From Oceanicaulis sp052055585 (GTDB lineage: Bacteria > Pseudomonadota > Alphaproteobacteria > Caulobacterales > Maricaulaceae): a stretch of 64,000 bases of DNA. Below, piece by piece: positions 10,018-18,740 of this stretch. The translations under genes were made by a program, and so were the position numbers. The DNA is taken from NCBI RefSeq assembly GCF_052055585.1, contig NZ_CP170485.1:186001-250000 (forward strand), read 5' to 3'. A model generated the notes under the pieces. The model had not been told where the DNA came from. It did no database searches and was given only the letters and a program-made list of their open reading frames with translations. Within the stretch, counting starts at the first letter, position 1. Each line of letters starts with the position of its first letter.

Positions 10018-10044
10018 CCGGGCGGCCGCTTGGCGACCGCCCGG
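10018..10044. terminator. bidirectional stem-loop between convergent genes
   Basis: Imperfect 12 bp GC-rich inverted repeat CCGGGCGGCCGC / GCGACCGCCCGG with one mismatch and a 3 nt loop, directly after the PI-PLC-like stop and facing the YHS gene. There is no clear T-tract, so intrinsic termination is only probable. Confidence 0.5.
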
Positions 10045-10103
10045 TCTGGCGTCCTGGCAAGGGGAGGGGGGAGCCCTTGCTCTGTCAGGGGAGGGGGAGA
10101 CCC

Positions 10104-10589
10104 TTACAGTTCGGACGCTGCGGTGTGTTCGATCTCGGTCCAGTTGCGCTCGGCGCGGGCCAGGGTGCCGGCCTCATCGCCCAGGAAGTTGCGCAGGATT
10201 TCTTCGTTCACGAAGACATAGAGCTGGCCGTCGCGCACAGCCGAGAAGCGCGGATCACCGTCCAGCTTCTTGCCCAGCGCCACGCCCAGGGCGCAGAAGC
10301 CGCCATAGGCCGGGATGTATTGCTCGGGGTTGCGACGGAAGGTGCGAAGATTGGCCTGGCTGGCGAAGTAATAGGCAACGCCGTCGTGGACAGCAGCGAA
10401 CTCGGCCGAGCCATCAAGGCGGATGCCGGTCTGGATCAGGGCCACCGGATCAGAGCCATGAAGGCCCAGCGGCGCGCCGGCCAGGGTGTAGCCCGAAGAG
10501 ACGTTGTTTTCGTCTTCGGCCAGAGCGACAGGAGCGGTGGAAGCGACCAGCGCGAGGCCGATCAGAGCGGTGGAAACGAGGGTCTTCAT
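10104..10589 (-). CDS. periplasmic YHS domain-containing protein
   Basis: A 161 aa protein with a cleavable signal peptide (MKTLVSTALIGLALV... VALA). It carries a YHS-like core: a LHGSDPVALIQTG entry, EFAAVHDGVAYYFAS, then LRTFRRNPEQYIPAYGGFCA. Members are small metal-associated or unknown-function periplasmic proteins. No metal-binding role can be proven here. The start ATG is at 10589 with GGAGAGAG upstream. It is monocistronic, convergent with the PI-PLC-like gene and separated from the next gene by about 155 bp that contain a likely terminator of the flavoprotein. Confidence 0.85.
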   Translation of the reverse strand: MKTLVSTALIGLALVASTAPVALAEDENNVSSGYTLAGAPLGLHGSDPVALIQTGIRLDGSAEFAAVHDGVAYYFASQANLRTFRRNPEQYIPAYGGFCALGVALGKKLDGDPRFSAVRDGQLYVFVNEEILRNFLGDEAGTLARAERNWTEIEHTAASEL

Positions 10590-10676
10590 GGTCTCTCTCC
10601 GAGATGCGCGCCGGGGGGGACAGCGAGCGGGATGTGAAGGTCGCGACGCCTTCGGTCAGCCCGGAGAAGAAAGACG

Positions 10677-10700
10677 AAAAAAGAGCCCGCCTGTAGACGG
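10677..10700 (-). terminator. probable intrinsic terminator after flavoprotein gene
   Basis: On the minus strand CCGTC-TACA-GGCGG forms a short stem with one G-U pair, followed by GCTC and a run of six T. It lies 45 nt after the flavoprotein stop and before the YHS gene promoter region. Confidence 0.5.
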
Positions 10701-10744
10701 AATTCTCCCTAATGGATTGTACGATCCGGAGTGTTCCCTATGGC

Positions 10745-12166
10745 TCAGCCGGTCGCCGCTGCGCCTTCATCGAGCGTTTTTATATACGCGAACAGCTTGC
10801 CGACGGCGGCGGGGGCGGTCTTGCGCATGGACTGAAGAAGCTCGGTCTTTTCAGCGTCTTCCGGGCCGATATCGCTCAACAACTTGCTGAAGCCATCCAG
10901 CCGGTTCTCCCGCAGCCAGGCGCGCAATTCGGGGATCTGGCTCCAATTGTACTGGTTCATCATGTAGGCGGCGGTGAAGCGCAGGAAATCGGTGTCGTGA
11001 TTGGGCAGGGGCACCACGCCGCAGAGCCGGTTCTGCTCGGCCTCCTCTTCATAGGCCGCCTCGATATGGGCGATGAAGGCGGCGCTGAAGACCGGCTGGT
11101 AGGAGCGCACCATTTGCAGCACCAGCGTATCGCCCTGAAAGACCGGGACGATGGCGTCATTGTCCACGGCCCGCGCCGAACAATCGACCAGCACCGTATC
11201 GGGCGTGATGGTGATCTCGCCCTCATCAAGCGTGACAGTATCAGACGTGATGGTCTTCACGCGGCCCTTGCGGACGATATTGCGGACCTGTCGCAGCGCA
11301 TCGACTTCATCGCGCGAGACGGTGGCGCCATGGAACATGGAGGGGCGCACTTCTGGATCGATACGCAGGAAATAGCCGCATGCTTCGAGCCGGTCGAACA
11401 TGTCCTCGATGGAAGTGGACTCCGCGATCTCCTCGAACTGACGCGCCTGCGCGCCAATGGTGTCAAAGAAGAAGTCAGGTCCGGTCTGGGTGTTGCGCCG
11501 GTCCAGCAGCCAGCCATCGCGCGGCATGATCCAGGTGATGAGGTCGGGGGTCACCTGATGCTCCAGCAACCACAATACCGTGTCGATGGCGGTCTTGCCC
11601 GCGCCGATGATCACAAAGCCGTCCGGCTTGCGGTCGATCTTTGGCAGGTCGTTGGGCGGCATGAACCAGACGTCCGGGGAGACGGTGAATTTGGGCGTAT
11701 GGGTGGAGGGGACGGAGGTTTTCAGATGCGTGGCGTCAACGGTCTTGCGTCGCGCGTTGACCTCGAACACCTCTCCGCTCAGCATATGTTCGAACCGGCC
11801 TTCGCCCAGATACCGGCACATGGGGAAGAAGCGCACCCGGCCTGAAGGCAGGAAGGTGTGGTTCATCACCTGCTGGTAATAGGCCAAGACTTCATCACCG
11901 CTGGCCAGATCCCCCATCCCCTTGTTCAAACCCACCTTGTCGATTTCGCCCCGGCTGAGCTCTCTGGAGGAGACGCCGTAAAAGCTTGAAGGCTGGTGCA
12001 GGGTGACGAAGGGATAGGCGTGGTTCCAGTGACCGCCCGGCTTGGCGTTCTGATCCACGATGATGATATCGGCGTCGGTTTCGGACAGGATGACATCGGT
12101 GAAGGCCATGCCCATGGCGCCGCCGCCAATGACCAGATAATCAGTCTCAAGATGTGTGATCGCCAT
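10745..12166 (-). CDS. FAD/NAD(P)-binding oxidoreductase
   Basis: A 473 aa flavoprotein. An N-terminal Rossmann motif VIGGGAMGMAF is followed by VDQNAKPGGHWNHAYP, the FAD-binding GG-x-W pattern seen in flavin monooxygenase-like enzymes. A second dinucleotide site, FVIIGAGKTAIDTV, lies near residue 180. The order FAD site then NAD(P) site resembles FMO-type or related oxidoreductases, but no subfamily fingerprint was recognised and the substrate is unknown. It is divergent from a TetR regulator with a 13 bp perfect palindrome in the shared promoter region, so induction by a ligand relieving TetR is likely (inference). Confidence 0.82.
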   Translation of the reverse strand: MAITHLETDYLVIGGGAMGMAFTDVILSETDADIIIVDQNAKPGGHWNHAYPFVTLHQPSSFYGVSSRELSRGEIDKVGLNKGMGDLASGDEVLAYYQQVMNHTFLPSGRVRFFPMCRYLGEGRFEHMLSGEVFEVNARRKTVDATHLKTSVPSTHTPKFTVSPDVWFMPPNDLPKIDRKPDGFVIIGAGKTAIDTVLWLLEHQVTPDLITWIMPRDGWLLDRRNTQTGPDFFFDTIGAQARQFEEIAESTSIEDMFDRLEACGYFLRIDPEVRPSMFHGATVSRDEVDALRQVRNIVRKGRVKTITSDTVTLDEGEITITPDTVLVDCSARAVDNDAIVPVFQGDTLVLQMVRSYQPVFSAAFIAHIEAAYEEEAEQNRLCGVVPLPNHDTDFLRFTAAYMMNQYNWSQIPELRAWLRENRLDGFSKLLSDIGPEDAEKTELLQSMRKTAPAAVGKLFAYIKTLDEGAAATG

Positions 12167-12222
12167 GAGTCGCCTCCCCGCGACGGCCCGCCCGTATTGT
12201 CTGTGTCGGGTTGAGCCTGATC

Positions 12223-12235
12223 ATAACAGTGTTAT
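12223..12235. promoter_or_regulatory. candidate TetR operator ATAACAGTGTTAT
   Basis: A perfect 13 bp palindrome (ATAACA-G-TGTTAT) midway between the divergent flavoprotein (start 12166) and TetR gene (start 12278). This is the usual position of an autoregulatory TetR operator. Its core AACAGTGTT recurs in the palindrome at 53526-53544. Confidence 0.6.
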
Positions 12236-12277
12236 ACATTTGTCGGGGCCAAATCCCGTCCCGTCAAGGCTGAAGAG

Positions 12278-12859
12278 ATGAGCGACGCGAAATCCACGAT
12301 CATGCAGGCGGCGTCAAAGCTGTTTCTGGAAGGCGGCTACAAGGCGCTTTCGGTGCGGGCCATCGCACGGGAGGCGGGCGTCTCAACCATCGGGATTTAC
12401 AGCCATTTTGACGGCAAGCAGGGCATTCTCGACGCGCTCTATATTGAAGGGTTCGCGCAAGTGGAGGCGACCTGCGCCCTGCCTGAGGGCGTGACGGGTC
12501 GGGATGAAGCGATCGAGATGGTGGTGCGTCAGTATCTGCGCAGCGTGCAGGCGCATGAAGCCCATTACCGGCTGATCTTTGGCGAGCAATCGCCCGATTT
12601 CAGCCCGTCCGAAGATGCCCGGAAGGCGGGGTCACAGGCGTTCGCACGCCTGTTGGAGCGGTCCGCGGAATTCCTGCCGGATCATTCCGCCAACGAAGTG
12701 CGTAATGCGGCGCTGGAGATCTGGGCGCTGATCCACGGCTTTGTCAGCCTGCGCCAGCATGTGACGGCCCTGAAAACCGAAGGAACGGATTGGGAGGACC
12801 AGGTCGTCCGGGCGGTGCGCATTCACGTCGCCGCCCTGGACCAGACCCGGCCCTCCTGA
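12278..12859 (+). CDS. TetR/AcrR family transcriptional regulator
   Basis: A 193 aa regulator with the canonical TetR N-terminal HTH: a helix with YKALSVRAIAREAGVS, then IGIYSHFDGKQGILDALY at about residues 30-55. The C-terminal all-helical ligand domain is divergent and gives no effector. It lies head-to-head with the flavoprotein gene across 111 bp that contain the palindrome at 12223-12235, so it probably represses itself and that gene. Its stop is 17 bp from the convergent ilvD stop, with no room for a sizeable terminator. Confidence 0.92.
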   Translation: MSDAKSTIMQAASKLFLEGGYKALSVRAIAREAGVSTIGIYSHFDGKQGILDALYIEGFAQVEATCALPEGVTGRDEAIEMVVRQYLRSVQAHEAHYRLIFGEQSPDFSPSEDARKAGSQAFARLLERSAEFLPDHSANEVRNAALEIWALIHGFVSLRQHVTALKTEGTDWEDQVVRAVRIHVAALDQTRPS

Positions 12860-12876
12860 TCGTCTGCCGAAAAGCA

Positions 12877-14559
12877 CTAGTCGAACGGGAAGCTCGTCAC
12901 CGCGCCATCAGAGGCGGAGTGAACGAGTTTGGCGTATTTGGCGAAGGCGCCCGTGCGGTATTTGGGCTCGGGCGGGGTGAAGCCCTTCGCCATGCGGGCC
13001 TTGAGATCAGCCTTCACATCAATGCGGCGGTTCTCGATGTCGATGGTGATGACATCGCCGGTCTGAATAAACGCGATCGGCCCGCCATGAGCGGCTTCGG
13101 GCGCGACGTGACCGACCATGAAGCCATAGGTCGCGCCCGAAAAGCGCCCATCGGTCATCAGCGCCACATCATCTCCGAGGCCTGCGCCCTGAATGGCGGC
13201 GGTGACGGCCAGCATTTCACGCATGCCGGGACCGCCCGCAGGGCCTTCATTGCGGATGACGACCACATCGCCTTTCTCGATTCCGCCGGTATTGACGGCG
13301 GCGAAGCAGTCTTCCTCGCAATCAAACACCTTGGCAGGGCCTTCAAAGAACAGCCGGTCATGACCGGCGAGCTTGGCGACACAGCCTTCGGGGGCGAGAT
13401 CACCATAGAGCACGCCAAACCCGCCGCGCTTCTTCAAGGGCTTGTCTGCTGACAGGATCACATCCTGCCCCGGCGTTTCAGAAGCGAGATCGGCTTCTTC
13501 AAACAAGGATTTGCCGGTGACGGTCGGGGCGTCTTCGATCATCTCCGCCGCCTTCAGGCGTTGCAGGAGCAGACGGGCGCCGCCCGCCGCCGCCATGTCC
13601 GGCGCCATATAGCGCCCGCCGGGCTTGAGGTCGGCAATGACCGGCGTCTTGCGGCTCACCTCGTCAAACACATCAATATCAAACTGATCGCGGGTCACCC
13701 CGGCCTCGCGCGCGATGGCAAGAAGGTGAAGGACGGCGTTTGTGGACCCGGCCGTGGCGGTCACCGCCGCCGCTGCGTTCCTCAGAGAGGTTGGGGTGAT
13801 GATGTCGCGCGGCTTTCGATCCGCCTTCAGCGCCTCGACCACGGCCTGACCGGCCTTGCGGGCGGCTTCGGGCTTGTCGGGATGGACGGCGGGAATGTCA
13901 TTGAGCCCCATGGGCGACAGGCCGAGCGCGGTCAGCGCCAGCGCCATGGTGTTTGCGGTGAACTGGCCTCCACAGGCGCCCGCGCCGGGGCAGGCGGCCT
14001 TTTCCACTTCCACCAGCTCGTCTTCTGAGATCTTGCCTGCTGCGCACGCGCCCACGGCTTCGAACACGTCCTGAATGGTGACCGCCTTGTCGCCCAGCTT
14101 GCCGGGCATGATCGAGCCGCCATAGAGCACGACGCTGGGCAGATTCAATCGCGCCGCGGCCATCGCGGCCCCGGGCAGCGTCTTGTCGCAACCCACCAGG
14201 AACAGCACCGCGTCCAGACAATGGCCGCGCACGGCGAGCTCGGCGGAATCAGCCACGCAATCACGGCTCATCAGGCTGGCGCGCATGCCTTCGGTACCCA
14301 TGGAGATGCCGTCGGTGACGACAATGGTGTTGAAATCCACCGCCGTGCCGCCCGCTGCTTCGATGCCGGCGCGAGCATGATCAGCCAGGCCCTGAAGGTG
14401 CATGTTGCACGGGGTGACGCTGGTCCAGGTGTTGACGATGGCGATCATGGGCTTGGCCATGCGTTCATCGTCATATCCGGCGGCGCGCAGCATGGCGCGA
14501 GCCGGGGCGCGGGCAGGCCCCTGTATCAGTGTATGCGAGGGGCGTTTCTTGTCGGTCAT
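12877..14559 (-). CDS. ilvD: dihydroxy-acid dehydratase
   Basis: Converts 2,3-dihydroxy-isovalerate and 2,3-dihydroxy-3-methylvalerate to the 2-keto acids of valine and isoleucine. The 560 aa length is normal for IlvD. Iron-sulfur cysteines are visible at C51 (TPCNMH), C124 (GCDKTLPG) and C196 (PGAGACGG). It is the last gene of thrA-thrB-thrC-ilvD, starting 5 nt after the thrC stop without a strong ribosome site, so translation is probably coupled. Placement here rather than in the divergent ilvC operon puts it under the Thr/Ile attenuator at 18673-18890, which suits its isoleucine role (inference). Confidence 0.97.
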   Translation of the reverse strand: MTDKKRPSHTLIQGPARAPARAMLRAAGYDDERMAKPMIAIVNTWTSVTPCNMHLQGLADHARAGIEAAGGTAVDFNTIVVTDGISMGTEGMRASLMSRDCVADSAELAVRGHCLDAVLFLVGCDKTLPGAAMAAARLNLPSVVLYGGSIMPGKLGDKAVTIQDVFEAVGACAAGKISEDELVEVEKAACPGAGACGGQFTANTMALALTALGLSPMGLNDIPAVHPDKPEAARKAGQAVVEALKADRKPRDIITPTSLRNAAAAVTATAGSTNAVLHLLAIAREAGVTRDQFDIDVFDEVSRKTPVIADLKPGGRYMAPDMAAAGGARLLLQRLKAAEMIEDAPTVTGKSLFEEADLASETPGQDVILSADKPLKKRGGFGVLYGDLAPEGCVAKLAGHDRLFFEGPAKVFDCEEDCFAAVNTGGIEKGDVVVIRNEGPAGGPGMREMLAVTAAIQGAGLGDDVALMTDGRFSGATYGFMVGHVAPEAAHGGPIAFIQTGDVITIDIENRRIDVKADLKARMAKGFTPPEPKYRTGAFAKYAKLVHSASDGAVTSFPFD

Positions 14560-14564
14560 TTCGG

Positions 14565-15866
14565 TCAGGCCGTTTCGTTCAGGGCGTTCAGATGCGTGGT
14601 GAGGGCGTCGAGATTGGCCGCGCAGGGCTCAAACCGGGTGGAGCGATTCAGCACCTCCGCAAGGGCGGGTGAGGGATCAAGGCTACGCCCGATCAGCGGC
14701 TCGACAATATCGGCGAATTTATAGGGGTGGGCGGTGGCCGCGATCACCCAGGGGCGTGCGTGAAGGTCAAACTCGCGCATCCGCGCCAGCGCTTCAGCGG
14801 CGACAGCGGAGTGCGGACACCAGACATAGCCCGAGCGGGCATAGTCGGCCTTGATCCGGGCGCGGATGGCGCGGTCTTCCACCAGCTCCACCGACAGGCG
14901 CGCGGCGTCATCAGGCAGGGCGTCGAGACGCTCGAAATTGCTCGGCGCGCCCACATCCATGGCGTTGGCGAGGGTGGCGATGGAGGCGCGGGGTTCATAC
15001 CGGCCCGAGATCGACCAGTCCGCCAGCGTGCGGTTGGCGTTGGTGGCCAGAACGATCGGCCCCCAGGGCGCGCCCATATGGCGGGCCCAGATGGCCGCAA
15101 CGCCATGGCCCAGATTGCCGGTGGGGATGATCAGGCCCGGTTTGACGCCGTTCTTTTCGTATGCCTGCCGCGCCGCCCAGGCCATATAAGCCGCTTGCGG
15201 CAGGAGCCGGGCGATGTTGATGGAATTGGCGCTGGTCAGATTGTGTTTGTCGCTCAGGGCCCGGTCGGCGAAGGCGGCCTTGACCATGCGCTGACAGGCG
15301 TCGAAATCACCCTCGACTTCCAGCGCAGTCACAGGCGCGTTCCAGCAGGTCAGCTGGCGTTTCTGAAAACCCGAGATCCGGCCCTTGGCGTACAGGATCA
15401 CCGCCCGCACGCCCTTGCGGCCCTCGGCGGCGCAGCCCACCGCCCCGCCGGTGTCGCCCGAGGTGGCGGCGAGCACGGTGAAGGGCTTGTCCGGATCGCC
15501 CATCTTATCAAGGCAACGTAGCAAAAAGCGCGCGCCCACATCCTTGAAGGCGCCCGTGGGCCCGTGAAACAGTTCGAGGGCGAAGACGCCGGGCCGTCCC
15601 GGGAAGGGGTTCACCAGCGGCACGTCGAAATCATAGGTCTCATCAACCAGTTCAGGCAGAACGCCTTCCAGTTCATCGCCCTTGAAGAAGGGCTCGAACA
15701 AGGTGAGCGCGGTCTCTTTCAGACTGGTCTGGGCCGTCAGGCCGCTCAGCTGGCCTTCGGGAAACGCGTCGGGGATGAACAGGCCGCCATCGCCAGCAAG
15801 GCCCACGCGGATAGCTTCCGAGATGGAGTTGGCGCTGGCGCCGTGTCGGGTCGAGATCAGGCGCAT
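14565..15866 (-). CDS. thrC: threonine synthase
   Basis: A PLP enzyme turning O-phosphohomoserine into threonine, 433 aa. The N-terminus MRLISTRHGA and the PLP-lysine motif GPTGAFKD (K108) identify the bacterial thrC family. Further segments are TSGDTGGAV and SANSINIARLLPQ. The ATG at 15866 overlaps the last 10 nt of thrB (ATGCGCCTGA), indicating translational coupling in the thr operon. It is followed 5 nt later by ilvD. Confidence 0.97.
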   Translation of the reverse strand: MRLISTRHGASANSISEAIRVGLAGDGGLFIPDAFPEGQLSGLTAQTSLKETALTLFEPFFKGDELEGVLPELVDETYDFDVPLVNPFPGRPGVFALELFHGPTGAFKDVGARFLLRCLDKMGDPDKPFTVLAATSGDTGGAVGCAAEGRKGVRAVILYAKGRISGFQKRQLTCWNAPVTALEVEGDFDACQRMVKAAFADRALSDKHNLTSANSINIARLLPQAAYMAWAARQAYEKNGVKPGLIIPTGNLGHGVAAIWARHMGAPWGPIVLATNANRTLADWSISGRYEPRASIATLANAMDVGAPSNFERLDALPDDAARLSVELVEDRAIRARIKADYARSGYVWCPHSAVAAEALARMREFDLHARPWVIAATAHPYKFADIVEPLIGRSLDPSPALAEVLNRSTRFEPCAANLDALTTHLNALNETA

Positions 15867-16810
15867 GCTTCTTGCTCCTCGGCAGGCTCAAGCCGCACCC
15901 CGGCGCTGTCGAGCGGCGCGCGATAGGCGCGAGCGTTGCGTCCGGCCCGGGCGAAGGCGTCGGCCATGGCCGCTTGCACGGCGTCGGCATCAAGATCCGC
16001 CGCCCATGCGAAGATGGACGGGCCGGAGCCGGAGAAGGAACAGCCCAGAGCGCCAGCCTTGTGGGCGGCGGCCTTCACATCGCGCATTTCAGGCAGCAGG
16101 AAGGCCCGCTGGGGTTCGATCAGCACGTCATCGAGCCCGGCGCGGATAAGTTCGAGATCCGATGTTGCGCACCCCAGCGTGAACGCGCCCAGACGCCGTG
16201 CATGTTCAACGGCGATGTTGAGCGGCACGTCCGGCTGCAGCACGTCGCGGGCGGCCTGGGTCTCGGTCTTGGCGTCGGGGTGAAACAGGACGGCGCTCAC
16301 CCCTTTTGGGACTGGCATGGGTTTGACGACCGCGGGGTCCAGCTGGGCGGCGATCACCAGCCCGCCCAGAAGCGAGGCCATGACATTGTCCCAGGGCGGC
16401 GGATCGGCGCTGGCGCGTTCGCCTTCCAGCGCGAAAGGCAGAAGTTCTGCCGTCGAGAAAGGCTTGTCCAGCAGGGCATTGACCGCGGCGGCGGCGGCCA
16501 CGGCGCTGGCGGCGGACCCGCCCATGCCGGCGCTGATCGGCACGCCCTTCTTCACATCCAGACGGACGCCGAAGGGCGCTTTCACCGCTTGCAGAACCGC
16601 CTGGGCGGCCCGCAGCGCGGTATTGCGCATCGGGTCGTCGGGCAGCCTGGTCATCAGACCCGACACCTGGCCCAGACGAACGCCGGGCTGGCTCTCGCGA
16701 TGGGCGGTCACTTCATCCCGGCATGCGTCAAACGCCTGTCCCAGAACATCAAATCCAACCCCGACATTGCCAATGCTGGCCGGGGCGCTGGCGCGCGCTT
16801 GCACACTCAT
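15857..16810 (-). CDS. thrB: homoserine kinase (GHMP family)
   Basis: Phosphorylates homoserine for threonine synthesis. The 317 aa sequence starts with the GHMP N-terminal pattern (ASAPASIGNVGVGFDVLGQA). It carries the ATP-binding GHMP motif PISAGMGGSAAS at residues 91-102 and a C-terminal GCSFSGSGPSIFA segment. This is the GHMP-type ThrB as in E. coli, not the APH-fold ThrB found in many other alphaproteobacteria. It begins 23 nt after the thrA stop and overlaps thrC by 10 nt. Confidence 0.96.
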   Translation of the reverse strand: MSVQARASAPASIGNVGVGFDVLGQAFDACRDEVTAHRESQPGVRLGQVSGLMTRLPDDPMRNTALRAAQAVLQAVKAPFGVRLDVKKGVPISAGMGGSAASAVAAAAAVNALLDKPFSTAELLPFALEGERASADPPPWDNVMASLLGGLVIAAQLDPAVVKPMPVPKGVSAVLFHPDAKTETQAARDVLQPDVPLNIAVEHARRLGAFTLGCATSDLELIRAGLDDVLIEPQRAFLLPEMRDVKAAAHKAGALGCSFSGSGPSIFAWAADLDADAVQAAMADAFARAGRNARAYRAPLDSAGVRLEPAEEQEACA

Positions 16811-16833
16811 GAGACCTACTCGTCCTCTTTCCG

Positions 16834-18618
16834 TCAGGCGCTGCGCAACGCATCGTCCGCCCGCAAGGGGGATCGGACGGACGATGCGTGCGCGGGCGCG
16901 GCGCCATCACACGCCCAAGCCCGACGGATGTCCATCATGTCGCCGAAAACAGCCGCAGCCGTGGGCCAGCGGCCCGCGCCCTTGCCTTGCAGGGCATGCA
17001 CCTCGCCATTGGAGAGGGTGAGCAGGAAGCGGTTCTCCTCGTTCCGTGCGCCGGCCAGCGCATGGCTTTGCGGCACGGCGCGGACCTGAACTTCCGCGTC
17101 CACCTTGCCGCCGGCGGTCAGCTTGCAGCGCCCGATCTGCTTGTAGATCTTGCCGTTCATCAGGGCGTCCTGGGCATCCTTGGCGGAGACCTCGCTGAGC
17201 GATTGTTTGGCGATCTTCTCCGGCGGCAGCTCCACGCCAAAGGCTTCCCGGATCAGGATGGAGAGCTTGTCCGCCGCGTCATGGCCGTCCACATCGGCGC
17301 TGGGATCAGCCTCGGCAAACCCCATGCGCTGGGCTTCGGAGACCGCGTCCTCGAACGGACGTCCCTTGCCCAGCTGGTCGAGGATGAAATTGCCGGTGCC
17401 ATTCATCACACCCTCGACGGCGACAACGCCCTGATCCTTCAGCTCTGACAGGCGCTCGAGCACCACAACGCCCCCGCCGACGGAGGCGGAGTACATCAGA
17501 TGCGCGCCGCCCTTTTTCGCGGCCTCATGCAGGGCTTCGTAATGCTTGGCGACGGCGGCCTTGTTGGCGGTGACCACATGCTGGCCATTGCGCAGCACCG
17601 GCATCATCACCGAGGCCGGGCCATCCGCGCCGCCCATCATCTCGACCACGAGATCGGGTTCGCCCGCTAGTGCGGCATGGGGATCAGAGGTGAAGACCGC
17701 GCGGCGATCGTCAGCGCGGGAGCCCACATTACGCACCAGAACGGGGTTCAACTCAAAGAGTTCGGGATGGCTCAGCACATGATCGAGTACGCCCGATCCC
17801 ACAGCGCCGCAGCCCAGAAGCGCGACCTTCATCGGACCGCGATGACGCGGGCGACCGATGACGGCCGGACCCGAGGCGATGCGGGTGGCTTCACTGGCGC
17901 CCATGGCGGCGACTTCCACCACCAGATCAGCGGCCTTGGCAGCCTCGATGGCCTTGGGCTGGATCAGGCCGCGGCTGGCGTCCATCGCCTGATCATAATC
18001 AAGCGCGTCATAGCGTTGGGCGTGCGGATCCTTGGCCGGATCGTCGGTGTAGACCCCGTCCACATCCTTGATCAGGCGCACCCGGTTCGCGCCCGCCTTG
18101 ACCGCAAAGAACACCGCCGTCAGATCCGTGCCGCCCCGCCCCAGCGTCGCTGCGCCATGATCGGCGTGACAGGCGGTAAAGCCGGGCAACACCACGGCGT
18201 CCGCCTGTTCGAGCGCGCCAGCCAGGGCGTCCGCATCCAGCTCGCTGAGATTGGCGTCCATGGGATCGCCCTCGGCCATCAGGCCGATTTCATGCGGGTC
18301 TAGCACTTTCGCCTTAAGGCCGAGGCGAGACAGGGCGAGGCCCATCAGGGCTGCGGAGCGAAATTCGCCAAGCCGGGCCAGACGGGCGGTGATGTCGGGG
18401 AAGGGCGCGCCGCCATTGGCGTCGGCCTGGGCCAGAAGCTGATCGGTCTCGCCCTTGAGGGCGGAGACGATGACGATGGTTTTCTCCCCCGCCCGGACAT
18501 GACGGTAGATTTCTGCGCCAGCAGCGGCGTAGTCGGCTTCCGAAGTCAGCACCGAACCGCCGAACTTGAGGACGCAGAGGCCTTTCGGGGCGGAGGAGAC
18601 GTTAAGCTGGGGATCCAT
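16834..18618 (-). CDS. thrA: aspartate kinase-homoserine dehydrogenase fusion lacking ACT domains
   Basis: A 594 aa bifunctional protein. Residues about 12-255 are an amino-acid-kinase domain with KFGGS (18-22), GRGGTD (160-165) and KDVDGVYTDDP (184-194), as in aspartokinases. Residues about 263-580 are a homoserine dehydrogenase: NAD(P) motif GCGAVGSG (269-276), NGTGNF (406-411), and DVDGHDAADK (442-451) holding the catalytic Lys. There is no ACT domain between the domains or at the C-terminus; E. coli ThrA is about 820 aa with ACT domains. Thr feedback on the enzyme is therefore probably absent. The ATG at 18618 has AGGA 8 nt upstream; a longer in-frame extension runs through the attenuator and is rejected. 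First gene of thrABC-ilvD. Confidence 0.9.
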   Translation of the reverse strand: MDPQLNVSSAPKGLCVLKFGGSVLTSEADYAAAGAEIYRHVRAGEKTIVIVSALKGETDQLLAQADANGGAPFPDITARLARLGEFRSAALMGLALSRLGLKAKVLDPHEIGLMAEGDPMDANLSELDADALAGALEQADAVVLPGFTACHADHGAATLGRGGTDLTAVFFAVKAGANRVRLIKDVDGVYTDDPAKDPHAQRYDALDYDQAMDASRGLIQPKAIEAAKAADLVVEVAAMGASEATRIASGPAVIGRPRHRGPMKVALLGCGAVGSGVLDHVLSHPELFELNPVLVRNVGSRADDRRAVFTSDPHAALAGEPDLVVEMMGGADGPASVMMPVLRNGQHVVTANKAAVAKHYEALHEAAKKGGAHLMYSASVGGGVVVLERLSELKDQGVVAVEGVMNGTGNFILDQLGKGRPFEDAVSEAQRMGFAEADPSADVDGHDAADKLSILIREAFGVELPPEKIAKQSLSEVSAKDAQDALMNGKIYKQIGRCKLTAGGKVDAEVQVRAVPQSHALAGARNEENRFLLTLSNGEVHALQGKGAGRWPTAAAVFGDMMDIRRAWACDGAAPAHASSVRSPLRADDALRSA

Positions 18619-18672
18619 CGGATCAGTCCTTTTTGGTTCGTTTGGGGGCGAGCCGGGTGAGTTTGAAGCATG

Positions 18673-18706
18673 AAAAAACCCGCTCGCCGGTGTCGGGGAG
18701 CGGGTT
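18673..18706 (-). terminator. thr operon attenuator (intrinsic terminator)
   Basis: On the minus strand a 9 bp stem AACCCGCTC / GAGCGGGTT with a 12 nt loop is followed at once by a run of T. It stands 34 nt after the leader peptide stop and 55 nt before the thrA start, the layout of a transcription attenuator. Confidence 0.88.
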
Positions 18707-18740
18707 GGTGTTGGGTTGAATGTTTGCGCCTGTTTTGCGC

